NCBI GenBank assembly: GCA_008015505.1
Contig: SSFR01000007.1
Coordinates: forward strand, 62,001 to 126,000
Source of the DNA: Pedobacter sp.
GTDB lineage: Bacteria > Bacteroidota > Bacteroidia > Sphingobacteriales > Sphingobacteriaceae
DNA length: 64,000 nucleotides
Direction: 5' to 3'
Below the pieces are notes generated by a model, which was not told the origin of the DNA, made no database searches, and worked only from the letters and a program-made list of their open reading frames with translations. A program made the translations under genes and the position numbers. This document shows, piece by piece, positions 16,410-26,374 of this stretch; the stretch's first letter is position 1; every line of letters begins with the position of its first letter.

Positions 16410-17003
16410 ATGAGACTTAATAAATTGATTATGTCTGCTGTTGTTGCAGCATCTGTGTTAATAGTTTCTTCATGCGCGCGCAAGGTAACTCGGATAGATC
16501 CGAATCAACAGATAGATATTAGTGGCGGGTGGAATAATACAGATGCGCGTTTGGTTGCAGAACAAGCTACGAGTGATATTTTGAGTGCTTCTTGGCTTAC
16601 TAATCATTTAAGTGATCATGCTGGTAAGAAACCCGTAGTGATTGTTGGAATGGTTTATAATAAGAGTCATGAGCATATTGAAGCAGAAACCTTTGTTAAG
16701 GAAGTTGAGCGATGCTTTATCCAGTCGGAAAAAGTGCGCTTGGTGCAGGGTGGCAAAAAGCGTGAAGAGCTTAGAGCAGAAAGAGCAGATCAGCAAACCA
16801 ATTCCTCGGTTTCAACGATGAAAAAATTTGGTTTAGAAAATGGTGCTGATTATATGCTTCAAGGATCGATTAACTCCATTGTTGATGCGCTAAATAGGAA
16901 GAAAGTAGTTTATTATCAGGTGAATTTAGAGTTGACCAATCTCCAAACGAGTGAGGTAGTTTGGATTGGTGAGAAGAAAATAGCGAAATACGTTAAGAAC
17001 TAA
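16410..17003 (+). CDS. LpoB-like lipoprotein (penicillin-binding protein activator family)
   Basis: A 197-residue lipoprotein with lipobox VSSC near residue 22. The body matches the LpoB/COG3417 fold: KPVVIVGMVYNKSHEHI, the ETFVKEVERCFIQSEKVRLV segment, and ENGADYMLQGSI. LpoB in enterobacteria activates PBP1b in peptidoglycan synthesis; the role in Bacteroidota is not established. The next gene is COG3014-type, a recurrent neighbour of such lipoproteins, which supports the call. Confidence 0.8.
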   Translation: MRLNKLIMSAVVAASVLIVSSCARKVTRIDPNQQIDISGGWNNTDARLVAEQATSDILSASWLTNHLSDHAGKKPVVIVGMVYNKSHEHIEAETFVKEVERCFIQSEKVRLVQGGKKREELRAERADQQTNSSVSTMKKFGLENGADYMLQGSINSIVDALNRKKVVYYQVNLELTNLQTSEVVWIGEKKIAKYVKN

Positions 17004-17063
17004 TTTATAAGCAGATTTTTTGGGGCGGGATATGTTAGTGTTGGGCTAGCATGATATTGTTTA

Positions 17064-18509
17064 ATGTATTTTATGATGATAATCAATCGACTGAAATTGG
17101 TTCAAGCATCAGTTCTTATGGGACTGATGCTTTTTTTGTTTAGCTGTGCTACCTATAATGATCGGATAGCTCACTATTATGATCATATTAAGAGTGGGAA
17201 TTATGTAGCAGCAAATAAAGATCTAGATCATAACAAGCTTTTGCAGAAAGACCGGAATAGACTTTTATATCTGCTTGAGAAAGGAAAAACATATCATCTG
17301 CTTCATCAGCCAGATAGTAGTAATTTATATTTTAATCTAGCGGATGACTACATGGAACAGCAAGCGTGGTCAGACGCAAAGGATGTTGCTGTAGGAACCT
17401 TGGTTAATCCCATGATGGAAAAATATAGGGGTGAGGACTTTGAAAAATTCATGATTCACTATTATAAGGCTTTGAACTATTTGTACCTCAATAAAATGGA
17501 AGATGCCTTAGTAGAGGCTAGGCGCATTAGTTTACAAACGCAGGAGCAGAGTAATAAGTTTAATGATAAAACAACGCGTTATTCTAAAGATGCTTTTTCG
17601 ATGAATCTTCAAGGAATGCTTTACGAAGCAGGTGGAGATATGAACAATGCATTTATTGCTTATCGTAACGCACTTGAAACTTATTTAAGTAGCCCTACAA
17701 AGACTTATTATGGAGTGTCTTTGTCTAAACAACTGGAGAAGGATGTTATTCGTACTGCTTATTTGAACGGGTTTCAGTCGGATGTTGATTTTTATCAGCG
17801 TAAATTCAATATTCAGTATCAGCCACAGCACGTTTCTGAAGGGGGAGAATTAATTCTGTTTTGGGAAAATGGCCTTGCGCCAGTAAAAGATGAGCAAGAG
17901 TTTTTTTTCTCGCTTTTGAGAGGGGCAGGTGGGGTATTTTACTTTTCAGATCCTTCAGGCCAAATGATGATTCCATTCACTGGGGCAGCAGAGGTGAACA
18001 TGAATGGAGTGAATTTGAATGATTTTCGTTCCTTGCGTGTTACCTTTCCTAAGTATGTTCCCAGCCCAGTATATTATACGTCTGCTACGGTATCAGTAAG
18101 TAATACTACAACCCATTTAGAAAAGGTAGAAGATATTAATATGCTAGCTATTGAAACCCTAAAACAGCGTTTCGCTAAAGAAATGGCGATAACTCTTTCT
18201 CGGGTGGCTATTAAAAAAATTGCAGAATATGCTGTTAGGGGGGGGAAGGGAAATAAGGGTGATGATGCTGCGAGTAGAGAGTTATTAGCAGGAGCAATAC
18301 AGTTATATAGCTTGTTTTCTGAAAAATCGGATACGCGTAATTGGCAAACACTACCCGCATCGATTTATTATGCGCGTATTCCACTGCAAAGGGGAAAGAA
18401 TGAAATTCAGATAAAGTGTAGAACAGTCTCTGGTCAGGATCAATCCCATACCATTACGGTGGAAGGAACAGGAGGGATTACGCTTTATAACTATGCTACG
18501 TTGAAGTAG
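17064..18509 (+). CDS. COG3014-family lipoprotein with TPR-like repeats
   Basis: A 481-residue envelope lipoprotein; the hydrophobic leader ends in a lipobox FLFSC. Residues about 35-220 are helical and TPR-like (YYKALNYLYLNKMEDALVEA; MLYEAGGDMNNAFIAYRNAL), and the C-terminal half is beta-rich. The architecture matches COG3014, whose function is unknown. It follows the LpoB-like gene by 60 bases and is probably cotranscribed. Three in-frame Met codons near the start make the exact start uncertain (17064, 17073 or 17076). Confidence 0.8.
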   Translation: MYFMMIINRLKLVQASVLMGLMLFLFSCATYNDRIAHYYDHIKSGNYVAANKDLDHNKLLQKDRNRLLYLLEKGKTYHLLHQPDSSNLYFNLADDYMEQQAWSDAKDVAVGTLVNPMMEKYRGEDFEKFMIHYYKALNYLYLNKMEDALVEARRISLQTQEQSNKFNDKTTRYSKDAFSMNLQGMLYEAGGDMNNAFIAYRNALETYLSSPTKTYYGVSLSKQLEKDVIRTAYLNGFQSDVDFYQRKFNIQYQPQHVSEGGELILFWENGLAPVKDEQEFFFSLLRGAGGVFYFSDPSGQMMIPFTGAAEVNMNGVNLNDFRSLRVTFPKYVPSPVYYTSATVSVSNTTTHLEKVEDINMLAIETLKQRFAKEMAITLSRVAIKKIAEYAVRGGKGNKGDDAASRELLAGAIQLYSLFSEKSDTRNWQTLPASIYYARIPLQRGKNEIQIKCRTVSGQDQSHTITVEGTGGITLYNYATLK

Positions 18510-18592
18510 TATCTTTTTTCTTTAGGTTTTTTATAGGTAAAATAGTTCATCTATTTTTTCTTTCGCCTCCCCATTACTTATTTTGTGATGCG

Positions 18593-20191
18593 CTAGTTTT
18601 TAATATTCGATCCCTTCGGTGAAAATACTTTACTAAAAGTACCGAGAACACTATTACCAACGAACGCGCTTGCAGCAAGTGCACCACTAAAAATATGAGT
18701 TGTAGGCTCTCCTGTAGGCTCAATAACGGTAGCTTGTATATTATTCGTAGAATCTGCTGCAGTGAGAACAGCACGAGCCTCATCGATAACAACAATAGCG
18801 CGATTATTATCAGGAGTCTTACCAACAGCGATAATAGCATTACTTTCACTATCAATAGAGGTTTGATTAGTCATACTTCTGTCATTGTTGTTACCAAAAG
18901 CCCGGGCAGCAATTTTCATAGCTTCGGTAATAGCAGTCATGGCACCATTGCCAACATTGCTTGCAGCAGCAAGGGCACTGTTTAAGGCACTATTTGCAGT
19001 AATAATACTGCCACTACTAATACTACCTGCAGCAGCAAAAGCTGCATTTCCGGCAAAACTAGATGCGACTAGAGTACTATTCATAGCACTATTGGCAGCA
19101 ACGATAGAACCATTGCCAATACTACCTGCAGTAGCAAGAGCGCTATTTAAGGTACGAGATGCAGCAATGGTGGAACCATTGCCAATACTACCTGCAGCAG
19201 CAAGAGCGCTATTTAAGGCACGAGATGCAGCAATGGTGGAACCATTACCAATACTACCTGCAGTAGCAAGAGCGCTATTTAAGGCACGAGCTGTAGCTAC
19301 AAGAGCACCATTGCCAGTACTACTTGCAGCAGCGAGGGCGCCATTGCCGACATTACCTGCAGCAGCGAGGGCGCCATTACCAGCACTACCTGTTGCAACA
19401 AGAGTTCCATTACCAGCAGCCTCAAGATATCTCAGTGCATTATTATACATTTCCCAGAAAAGATTATCAGGAACGCCTTTATTAAAAAAATCACTGGCTT
19501 TCAGTATTTTATTTAAGAAATATATGGTAGTTACTTCAGAAAACTTGATTTTACGTATATCAGGACAAAGAATTTCGGCAGATTTAACACCCAATTTGGT
19601 ATGGTATGTCCCCAATATGGGTAATATATTGTTTTTTATATTGGATGGATCTAGAGAATCTGAAATTCGTAATCCTGCTCCTAGTTGGTTAAGGGATAAT
19701 TGAATGACCCACATTACAAACTGTGTAGGAAGTAAGTTAGTGGGCATTTTACTTAGCTTGGGCACAGCTGGAGAACCAAATGGTCGACTAGTTTTAGAAG
19801 GAGCGATCTGATATCCAGAAAGAGACAAACTACTCATTGCCACCCCAGCTATCTTGTCAGCTAGATTAGGACTTTTAGGTCGAAATATATTGAACTTACT
19901 ACCTTCTTTTAATACTGATGCGATTATCAATTGGCTGGTTACAAAATATCTTCTTTCTGAAGGGTTCCATTCTAGGTAGATTAATTTATCTTTTGAAGTA
20001 ACGATCCCTGTAAAGCCACCTTTTTTATTATTATAGTCATCATATAAGGTGAATATATCTCCAGGTTCTAAGTTTGATAATGAAACACGAAACAGCTCTT
20101 TACCATTTAGTCTACGTAAACACTCACTTAATATGCTTTTCATTTGTTTAGTAAACATATCTCGCCACATTTGGTTGCTTGCTGGGTTCAT
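18593..20191 (-). CDS. Protein with about fifteen 11-residue Ala/Gly/Asn repeats
   Basis: A 532-residue protein of no recognised family. Residues about 1-260 are unique, with a beta-rich stretch (LSNLEPGDIFTLYDDYNNKK) followed by hydrophobic helices. Residues about 265-435 hold some fifteen 11-residue repeats of the type GNGALAAAGNV alternating with LNSALATAGSI; Asn at position 2 and Ala at 6-7 are most constant. The 33-bp DNA repeat is nearly exact in places, implying recent expansion. Hendecads often form amphipathic or membrane-binding helices. No signal peptide. An antisense 272-aa ORF is a low-complexity shadow. Confidence 0.75.
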   Translation of the reverse strand: MNPASNQMWRDMFTKQMKSILSECLRRLNGKELFRVSLSNLEPGDIFTLYDDYNNKKGGFTGIVTSKDKLIYLEWNPSERRYFVTSQLIIASVLKEGSKFNIFRPKSPNLADKIAGVAMSSLSLSGYQIAPSKTSRPFGSPAVPKLSKMPTNLLPTQFVMWVIQLSLNQLGAGLRISDSLDPSNIKNNILPILGTYHTKLGVKSAEILCPDIRKIKFSEVTTIYFLNKILKASDFFNKGVPDNLFWEMYNNALRYLEAAGNGTLVATGSAGNGALAAAGNVGNGALAAASSTGNGALVATARALNSALATAGSIGNGSTIAASRALNSALAAAGSIGNGSTIAASRTLNSALATAGSIGNGSIVAANSAMNSTLVASSFAGNAAFAAAGSISSGSIITANSALNSALAAASNVGNGAMTAITEAMKIAARAFGNNNDRSMTNQTSIDSESNAIIAVGKTPDNNRAIVVIDEARAVLTAADSTNNIQATVIEPTGEPTTHIFSGALAASAFVGNSVLGTFSKVFSPKGSNIKN

Positions 20192-20222
20192 TTATTTATA
20201 AAAAGTCTGATTGTTAATAATT

Positions 20223-20257
20223 GAATTAGACATTCGTGATTAGCGAATGTCTAATTC
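20223..20257. repeat. 14-bp perfect hairpin upstream of repeat-protein gene
   Basis: GAATTAGACATTCG and its complement flank a 7-base loop TGATTAG, 32 bases before the ATG of the 532-aa gene. It could terminate transcription from the upstream peptide gene or shape the leader of the repeat-protein mRNA. No strong U-run follows on the minus strand. Confidence 0.55.
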
Positions 20258-20310
20258 TAAGGTATTGAGCTAGTCTAAGGTTTATCTTTTTTTACTTTTT
20301 TGGTTTTTTC

Positions 20311-20385
20311 GGCTGCAATTTCGTTGGATTTTTCGCAATAGTCTCTTTCTATTGTTTCAAAATCAGCCTTATTTCGTTCAAAAAT
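20311..20385 (-). repeat. Dispersed repeat family, copy 1
   Basis: About 75 bases on the minus strand, closely similar to the plus-strand stretch at 30820-30896. Shared blocks include TTTTTGA-CGAAAT and AACGAAATTGCAGCC. The centre forms a hairpin CAATAG/CTATTG; the other copy has CCATAG/CTATGG, a compensatory A-T to C-G change. This suggests an RNA- or DNA-level structure is kept. It lies between the leader-peptide gene and the repeat-protein gene. Confidence 0.7.
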
Positions 20386-20435
20386 AAATGGTAATTACTT
20401 CCTAAAATAAACCTCAGATCAGCGCTCATTGTGTA

Positions 20436-20642
20436 TTATTTCTCTTCTGTTTTGACTAGTTTATATATGGTGTATCCTATTGCGGCAAGTCCTGCAGGAG
20501 CAAGCATAATTAAGAATCCTCCTAGTATGGTGGCTCCCACAGTAGCTGTAGTTGTAATAGGTTCAAATCCCCCATTTTGTTCTCTCATCTCATTTGCGCC
20601 CATTTCATGAGCATCAAACATCTTTAAATCTAAGGTTTTCAT
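20436..20642 (-). CDS. Double-glycine leader peptide, bacteriocin-like
   Basis: A 68-residue peptide. The first 25 residues (MKTLDLKMFDAHEMGANEMR followed by EQNGG) look like a double-glycine leader of class II bacteriocins and related secreted peptides, cut after GG by a C39-peptidase ABC transporter. The mature part (about 43 residues) is hydrophobic with Gly-rich segments (VGATILGGFLIMLAPAGLAA) and a basic-acidic tail, like a membrane-active peptide. No transporter or immunity gene is recognisable nearby. The adjacent gene is the 11-residue-repeat protein; a link is possible but unproven. Confidence 0.6.
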   Translation of the reverse strand: MKTLDLKMFDAHEMGANEMREQNGGFEPITTTATVGATILGGFLIMLAPAGLAAIGYTIYKLVKTEEK

Positions 20643-20825
20643 CTTTTAATAATTTATATTTTCAATATATGAGACCAAATCTTGCGCAAGAGTCTGATTT
20701 GTTCTAACGAAGCTATGAAAATAAAATATTATTAAAAAAATATTAAATATGTATTAACAATTTTTAACATTAACACTTTAATGAAGTGCTTTTGCTCCCA
20801 ATTATTGTCCTATATTGGGGCTTTA

Positions 20826-20870
20826 AAGCAAGTAAGCCAATCTTCTTAGTGAAGATTGGCTTACTTGCTT
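20826..20870 (-). terminator. 20-bp stem hairpin, str operon terminator
   Basis: AAGCAAGTAAGCCAATCTTC and its exact complement enclose a 5-base loop TTAGT. It lies 28 bases past the rpsJ stop on the minus strand and probably ends the rpsL-rpsG-fusA-rpsJ transcript. The T-tract after the stem is weak, so stability of the stem is the main evidence. Confidence 0.7.
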
Positions 20871-20897
20871 AGAGATGATGTATGTGTTATTGGTATA

Positions 20898-21203
20898 TCA
20901 CACTTTAATTTCTACTTCAACACCACTTGGGAGCTCTAGCTTCATTAAGGCATCCACAGTTTTGGAATTGGAACTGTAGATATCTAATAAACGCTTATAC
21001 TCACATAGTTGGAATTGCTCGCGTGCTTTTTTATTCACGTGTGGTGAGCGTAGTACAGTGAATACCTTCTTTTCTGTTGGGAAGGGAATGGGACCGCTTA
21101 CTACAGCACCTGTAGGTTTAACTGTTTTTACGATTTTCTCACCAGATTTGTCTACCAAGTTGTAATCGTATGATTTTAATTTAATTCGGATACGTTGGCT
21201 CAT
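20898..21203 (-). CDS. rpsJ: 30S ribosomal protein S10
   Basis: A 101-residue protein of the 30S head, also known as NusE in antitermination. [20 protein letters not shown], the [20 protein letters not shown] loop and [13 protein letters not shown] are all typical, and length is normal. It is the last gene of the str operon here, 116 bases after fusA; a REP-like palindrome lies in that gap. The arrangement rpsL-rpsG-fusA-rpsJ without tuf is common in Bacteroidota. Confidence 0.97.
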   Translation of the reverse strand: MSQRIRIKLKSYDYNLVDKSGEKIVKTVKPTGAVVSGPIPFPTEKKVFTVLRSPHVNKKAREQFQLCEYKRLLDIYSSNSKTVDALMKLELPSGVEVEIKV

Positions 21204-21281
21204 TGTTTTTTGCTTATCTACTATAAGAGCTATTCACTATAGTAGTTTGTGATTAATTTTTTGTACTAATTACTATCCAAG

Positions 21282-21312
21282 CTCTTCCCCCTTTTGGGGG
21301 GAAGGCGGGGAG
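21282..21312. repeat. REP-like GC-rich palindrome, copy A
   Basis: CTTCCCCC and GGGGGAAG pair around a TTTTG loop, followed by GCGGGGAGA. The style matches copies B (29089) and C (54661). It sits between fusA and rpsJ inside an operon. Confidence 0.55.
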
Positions 21313-21319
21313 ATTCTTT

Positions 21320-23428
21320 TTATACGTTTTGTGTTTTTCTTCCTTTAACCTTAGCGATGATCTCATCTTGTACGTTTCGGGGCGCTTCTTCATAATGGTC
21401 AAATTCCATTGTTGAAGTGGCTCTACCTGAAGTGATCGTACGAAGCTGAGTTACGTAGCCAAACATTTCGGAAAGAGGAACCTGGGCTTTGATTACTTGT
21501 GATCCCGCTCTGGTATCCATTCCTTGAAGTTGTCCACGACGACGGTTCATATCTCCAATCACATCACCCATATTTTCTTCGGGTGTGAGTATTTCTACTT
21601 TCATGATAGGTTCCATTAATACGGGTCTAGCTTTAGGCAGTGCTTCACGGAAGGCTGTACGCGCACAAATTTCAAAAGATAAGGAGTCGGAATCGACAGC
21701 GTGAAATGATCCGTCAATCAGACGAACCTTCATATCTTGCAGCGGATAACCAGCCAAAACACCATTAGCCATAGCAGCAGCAAAACCCTTTTCGACAGAA
21801 GGAATGAATTCACGGGGAATTGCTCCACCCACAATCTCATTGACAAACTGCAAACCTGATTTACCTTCATCTACCGGAGAGATCACAACTTGGATATCGG
21901 CAAATTTACCACGACCACCTGTTTGTTTTTTATAAACTTCTCGGTGTTGAATAGACCCTGTGATTGCTTCTTTGTAAGCTACTTGAGGAGCTCCCTGGTT
22001 TACTTCTACTTTAAACTCACGTTTCAAACGATCCATGATAATATCTAAGTGAAGCTCACCCATACCCTCAATGACGGTTTGACCAGTTTCCTCGTCCGTT
22101 TTTACGCGAAAAGTAGGATCTTCTTCAGCTAATTTACCTAATGCGATTCCTAACTTATCTACATCCGCTTGTGTTTTAGGTTCAATAGCCAAACCAATTA
22201 CAGGTTCGGGGAAGTTCATTGATTCCAAAATGATTGGATTTTTTTCGTCGCAAAGAGTGTCCCCTGTTTTGATGTCTTTAAAGCCAACCACTGCAGCAAT
22301 ATCTCCCGCTCCAACATTTGGAATCGGATTTTGTTTATTGGCATGCATTTGGAAAATACGAGAAATACGTTCTTTAGCCTCAGAACGTGTATTGTACACA
22401 TAAGAACCTGCTTCCAGATTACCTGAGTATACACGAATAAAGCATAGGCGTCCTACAAATGGATCCGTTGCAATTTTAAATGCAAGTGCAGAAAATGGTT
22501 CCTTGATATCCGGCGTGCGGAGTATTTCTTCACCAGTGTTAGGGTTTGTTCCTGTGATACCTTTTGAATCTAATGGTGAAGGCAATAGTTCCATCACATA
22601 ATCAAGCATGGTTTGTACACCTTTATTTTTGAAAGATGAGCCACAAACCATAGGAACGATTTTTGCATCCAACACAGCCTGACGTAGGGCATCTAGTACT
22701 TCACGTTCAGTGATTGTTTCGGGGGCTTCGAAGAATTTTTCCATCAAGCCCTCATCGTATTCAGCTACTGATTCTAATAGTTTTTCTCTCCATTCGGTAG
22801 CCTCTTCTAGCATATCATCTGGAATAGGAACCTCAGTAAAAGTCATTCCTTTATCGTGTTCGTTCCAAACAATACCACGGAAGTTGATTAGATCTACCAC
22901 GCCTTTGAAGTTATCTTCAGCACCGATAGGTAACTGTAGTGGAACGGCATTGCTACCAAGCATATCTTTTACTTGCTTAACTACCTTTAAGAAGTCTGCT
23001 CCTGAGCGGTCCATTTTATTAACGAATCCGATACGAGCGACGTTGTAGTTATTTGCTAGACGCCAGTTAGTTTCTGATTGGGGCTCAACGCCGTCAACAG
23101 CCGAAAATAGAAATACCAATCCATCTAGTACGCGCAATGAACGATTTACTTCAACCGTAAAATCTACGTGACCCGGCGTATCGATAATATTGATGTGATA
23201 GGTATGATTTCTATATTTCCAATTTACTGTAGTGGCTGCAGAAGTAATAGTGATACCTCGCTCTTGTTCCTGAGCCATCCAGTCCATGGTTGCGGCACCT
23301 TCATGTACCTCACCAATTTTGTGGCTAACACCAGAATAATACAGGATCCGCTCTGTGGTAGTTGTTTTACCTGCATCGATATGGGCAGCAATTCCAATGT
23401 TTCTTGTATATTTTAAATCTCTTGACAT
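21320..23428 (-). CDS. fusA: Elongation factor G
   Basis: A 702-residue translational GTPase driving ribosome translocation. The G domain has [17 protein letters not shown] (P-loop), the [11 protein letters not shown] switch region, DTPGHVDFT and NKMDR. Domains II-V follow, ending in [18 protein letters not shown]. Full length with no anomalies. It follows rpsG by 14 bases in the str operon. Confidence 0.98.
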   Translation of the reverse strand: MSRDLKYTRNIGIAAHIDAGKTTTTERILYYSGVSHKIGEVHEGAATMDWMAQEQERGITITSAATTVNWKYRNHTYHINIIDTPGHVDFTVEVNRSLRVLDGLVFLFSAVDGVEPQSETNWRLANNYNVARIGFVNKMDRSGADFLKVVKQVKDMLGSNAVPLQLPIGAEDNFKGVVDLINFRGIVWNEHDKGMTFTEVPIPDDMLEEATEWREKLLESVAEYDEGLMEKFFEAPETITEREVLDALRQAVLDAKIVPMVCGSSFKNKGVQTMLDYVMELLPSPLDSKGITGTNPNTGEEILRTPDIKEPFSALAFKIATDPFVGRLCFIRVYSGNLEAGSYVYNTRSEAKERISRIFQMHANKQNPIPNVGAGDIAAVVGFKDIKTGDTLCDEKNPIILESMNFPEPVIGLAIEPKTQADVDKLGIALGKLAEEDPTFRVKTDEETGQTVIEGMGELHLDIIMDRLKREFKVEVNQGAPQVAYKEAITGSIQHREVYKKQTGGRGKFADIQVVISPVDEGKSGLQFVNEIVGGAIPREFIPSVEKGFAAAMANGVLAGYPLQDMKVRLIDGSFHAVDSDSLSFEICARTAFREALPKARPVLMEPIMKVEILTPEENMGDVIGDMNRRRGQLQGMDTRAGSQVIKAQVPLSEMFGYVTQLRTITSGRATSTMEFDHYEEAPRNVQDEIIAKVKGRKTQNV

Positions 23429-23442
23429 GCCTTGGTTCTTGA

Positions 23443-23910
23443 TTAGAATCTAAAGTGAGAGAATGCTTTATTTGCTTCAGCCATTTTGTGAGTATCTTCC
23501 TTCTTCTTCACTGCAGCACCCTCACCTTTGGAAGCAGAAATGATTTCTCCAGCTAATTTTTCTATCATAGTTTTTTCGCCACGTTTGCGCGCGTAGTTGA
23601 TCAGCCACTTCATTCCTAAAGCAGTTTTTCGTTCTGGGCGAACTTCTGTAGGAACTTGAAAGTTTGCTCCACCTACTCGACGAGATTTTACCTCTACCGA
23701 AGGCATGATATTATTAAGTGCTTTTTTCCAAGCTTCTAGACCACTTTCGGTAGTTTTCTTCTCTACTAATTCAACAGCATCATAAAATATTGCGTAAGCA
23801 ATTGATTTTTTGCCGTCGTACATCATATTATTTACAAATCGAGTAACCATGACGTCGTTAAACTTCGGGTCAGGCAGAATGATTCTCTTTTTTGGTTTTG
23901 ATTTTCTCAT
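23443..23910 (-). CDS. rpsG: 30S ribosomal protein S7
   Basis: A 155-residue 30S assembly protein that binds the 3' domain of 16S rRNA. Typical segments are [20 protein letters not shown], the [20 protein letters not shown] stretch and [19 protein letters not shown]. It lies 19 bases after rpsL. In many bacteria S7 represses its own operon; no operator structure was checked here. Confidence 0.98.
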   Translation of the reverse strand: MRKSKPKKRIILPDPKFNDVMVTRFVNNMMYDGKKSIAYAIFYDAVELVEKKTTESGLEAWKKALNNIMPSVEVKSRRVGGANFQVPTEVRPERKTALGMKWLINYARKRGEKTMIEKLAGEIISASKGEGAAVKKKEDTHKMAEANKAFSHFRF

Positions 23911-23929
23911 GTTGCTTTCCTCCGTTTAA

Positions 23930-24352
23930 TTATTTCTTTTTTCCTTTAGCGGGAGCCCCTTTTGTTGCAGCGGCTTGCCCAGGTTTAGGTCTCTTGGTTC
24001 CGTATTTAGAACGACGTTGATTACGTCCAGTAACACCAGAAGTATCTAATGCACCACGGATAATATGGTAACGAACTCCCGGCAAATCCTTTACACGACC
24101 TCCACGAATCAATACGATAGAGTGTTCCTGTAAGTTGTGTCCTTCACCAGGAATGTAGGCATTTACCTCTTTGCCATTGGTTAAGCGTACACGGGCAACT
24201 TTACGCATAGCTGAGTTTGGTTTTTTAGGGGTAGTGGTGTATACACGTGTACACACTCCTCTTCGCTGTGGACAACTGTCCAACGCTGGAGACTTACTCT
24301 TGTCTTCCAGAGCTACTCTACCTTTTCTAACTAATTGTTGAATAGTAGGCAT
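23930..24352 (-). CDS. rpsL: 30S ribosomal protein S12
   Basis: A 140-residue decoding-centre protein. The [18 protein letters not shown] segment contains the Lys residue that is changed in streptomycin-resistant mutants, here in the wild-type form (PKKPNS). [20 protein letters not shown] and [14 protein letters not shown] are also standard. The C-terminal Lys/Pro/Ala-rich tail is longer than in E. coli, as usual in Bacteroidota. First gene of the str operon, with a good promoter upstream. Confidence 0.98.
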   Translation of the reverse strand: MPTIQQLVRKGRVALEDKSKSPALDSCPQRRGVCTRVYTTTPKKPNSAMRKVARVRLTNGKEVNAYIPGEGHNLQEHSIVLIRGGRVKDLPGVRYHIIRGALDTSGVTGRNQRRSKYGTKRPKPGQAAATKGAPAKGKKK

Positions 24353-24400
24353 TTTTCCTTTTTGTTACTTAATTAAGTTTTGACCTAAATTATAGGATTG

Positions 24401-24430
24401 CAAAGGTAGTATTTAAAATTTGATTATCAA
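24401..24430 (-). promoter_or_regulatory. Bacteroidota-type promoter of the str operon
   Basis: On the minus strand: TTG at 24430-24428, a 19-base spacer, and TACCTTTG at 24408-24401, matching the TTTG-N19-TAnnTTTG pattern of the Bacteroidota primary sigma factor. It lies about 49 bases before the rpsL ATG. Confidence 0.7.
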
Positions 24431-24566
24431 TGGGTTGGATAAGCTTACTAGTCGGAAATGGACCAAATGTAAATACACTTATTTAACAATTAGGACTATT
24501 AATATGCTATTGTTTTAAATAGATTAATAATCATACTTTTAGCGAAAGTGTAATTAATCAAAAAAG

Positions 24567-25262
24567 ATGAATCATTTGCGTAAAAAAGCATTATTATGTG
24601 GTATAGCTGGGTTGATGTCCTTTTCTGTTGTCGCCCAGAGTAAGCAATCCACCAGTCAAACGAAGTCGAATGTTACTTTTGGTGTAAAAGCAGGGGCTAC
24701 TTTTTCTAAGTTTTCTCTTTCGGGTGATAACTCAGTGGGTTATACATCATCTTCTCTTCCCTCCTTCTATGTAGGTGGTACGGTGGATATACCTCTTTTT
24801 GGCCTCTTGTCTGTTGAGTCTGGTTTGTCGTTGATAGGTAAGGGTAGTAATATTCATTTCCCTTCACTTCCACCAACTTCTATGGATATAAAATATTCTC
24901 CTATCTACTTAGAACTTCCTGTAAATCTGGTATTAAAGCAGAAACTTGGTCCAGGCAGTATTTTTATAGGGGCAGGACCTTATTTGAGTTTTGGTTTAGG
25001 AGGCAAGATTAAAGTGACTACTGTAGATCTACAAGGTATTCTGACCGTGGACAAAGATGGAAGTCTACAATTTGGTTCAGATACCTCTAAGGATATTAAA
25101 TCAACCGATTTTGGATTAAACGTTTTGTTAGGTTATCAGTTGAAAAATGGACTAAATATTCATGGAGGATATGGTTTAGGCTTGACAAATATTAATCCCG
25201 AGCCCACTGCACCAACATCTAAGAATACAGTTATTTCTGTGGGCTTAGGTTACTCATTTTAG
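24567..25262 (+). CDS. PorT-like outer-membrane beta-barrel protein
   Basis: A 231-residue protein with a signal peptide (MNHLRKKALLCGIAGLMSFS...VAQ). The mature part opens with NVTFGVKAGATFSKFSLSG and continues with alternating beta strands (YSPIYLELPVNLVLKQKLG; GSIFIGAGPYLSFGLGG) to a terminal aromatic VISVGLGYSF, typical of small outer-membrane barrels (OMP_b-brl_2/PorT family). Function unknown; such proteins are abundant in Bacteroidota. It stands alone, divergent from the str operon. Confidence 0.85.
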   Translation: MNHLRKKALLCGIAGLMSFSVVAQSKQSTSQTKSNVTFGVKAGATFSKFSLSGDNSVGYTSSSLPSFYVGGTVDIPLFGLLSVESGLSLIGKGSNIHFPSLPPTSMDIKYSPIYLELPVNLVLKQKLGPGSIFIGAGPYLSFGLGGKIKVTTVDLQGILTVDKDGSLQFGSDTSKDIKSTDFGLNVLLGYQLKNGLNIHGGYGLGLTNINPEPTAPTSKNTVISVGLGYSF

Positions 25263-25420
25263 TGTTGTATTGATGTTTACTATCTGTCATAAGAGAGGAA
25301 GTAGTCTCATTTCGTGGTGAAATTATACGGGGAAAACGCCTAAATCCTAATAAATTTTGTCAGCATACGAGTTATGAACTACTAATACTTTGGCTAGCTT
25401 TGTATGAAAAAAATAGAATT

Positions 25421-26311
25421 ATGAGTGTACTTGTTAATAAAGATTCTAAAGTTATAGTTCAAGGTTTTACAGGTAATGAAGGTACTTATCATGCTTCGCA
25501 GATGATTGAGTACGGTACTAATGTAGTTGGTGGAGTTACTCCCGGAAAGGGTGGGCAAAGGCATTTGGATCGTCCGGTATTTAATACGGTTAGGGAAGCC
25601 GTTGATCAAGTAGGTGCTAATGTATCGATCATTTTTGTGCCTCCTGCTTTTGCTGCTGATGCCATTATGGAAGCTGCTGAGGCAGGTATCAAAGTGATTG
25701 TATGTATTACTGAGGGTATTCCAACTAAGGATATGATTCAAGTGAAGGAGTACATTTCGGGACGAGACTGTCGGTTAATTGGGCCAAATTGTCCAGGTAT
25801 TATTACTACTGGAGAAGCTAAAATAGGTATCATGCCAGGTTTTATTTTTAAGAAAGGGCATGTGGGGGTGGTGTCTAAGTCAGGAACTTTAACCTATGAA
25901 GCAGTTGATCAAGTAGTGAAAGCAGGTTTGGGTATTACAACAGCTATTGGTATTGGTGGAGATCCAATTATTGGTACTACGACCAGAGAAGCCGTGGAAT
26001 TATTAATGAATGATTCAGAAACATGGGGTATCATCATGATTGGCGAAATAGGTGGTGGGATGGAAGCCGAGGCTGCTCGCTGGATTAAGCAGTATGGAAC
26101 TAAGCCTGTGGTTGGATTTATTGCAGGTCAGACTGCTCCTGCGGGACGTCGTATGGGACATGCGGGTGCAATTGTTGGTGGGGCTGATGATACGGCAGCA
26201 GCAAAAATGAAAATCATGGCCGAGTGTGGTATTCGTGTGGTGGAGTCTCCGGCCGAAATTGGAGAAGCAATGGCCGAAGAGTTGCAAAAAATAAAAGTGA
26301 CGAATACATAG
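25421..26311 (+). CDS. sucD: Succinyl-CoA ligase alpha subunit
   Basis: A 296-residue TCA-cycle subunit that binds CoA and carries the phosphohistidine. The start at [20 protein letters not shown] (25421) fits the family; the ORF-track TTG start is upstream. [30 protein letters not shown], and [13 protein letters not shown] with the active-site His are all present. The beta subunit (sucC) is not in this window, so the genes are unlinked here. A strong terminator follows at 26320. Confidence 0.97.
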   Translation: MSVLVNKDSKVIVQGFTGNEGTYHASQMIEYGTNVVGGVTPGKGGQRHLDRPVFNTVREAVDQVGANVSIIFVPPAFAADAIMEAAEAGIKVIVCITEGIPTKDMIQVKEYISGRDCRLIGPNCPGIITTGEAKIGIMPGFIFKKGHVGVVSKSGTLTYEAVDQVVKAGLGITTAIGIGGDPIIGTTTREAVELLMNDSETWGIIMIGEIGGGMEAEAARWIKQYGTKPVVGFIAGQTAPAGRRMGHAGAIVGGADDTAAAKMKIMAECGIRVVESPAEIGEAMAEELQKIKVTNT

Positions 26312-26319
26312 GTAAAATT

Positions 26320-26345
26320 AAAGGGCAGAACAGTTTCTGCCCTTT
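26320..26345 (+). terminator. Intrinsic terminator after sucD
   Basis: AAAGGGCAGAA and TTCTGCCCTTT form an 11-bp stem with a 4-base loop, followed by a T-rich tail (TTTTTAATTT). It begins 9 bases past the sucD stop. Confidence 0.9.
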
Positions 26346-26374
26346 TTAATTTCATAATACAAGGTTAAAAGCCC

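Noticed and set aside
18960-19420. CRISPR-like repeat array
   Set aside because: The regular 33-bp repeats lie in frame in the 532-aa coding sequence and encode 11-residue units; there are no distinct spacers.
18885-19703. 272-aa plus-strand ORF
   Set aside because: It is antisense to the hendecad-repeat gene; its Ala/Leu/Pro-rich sequence is a mirror of that low-complexity DNA.
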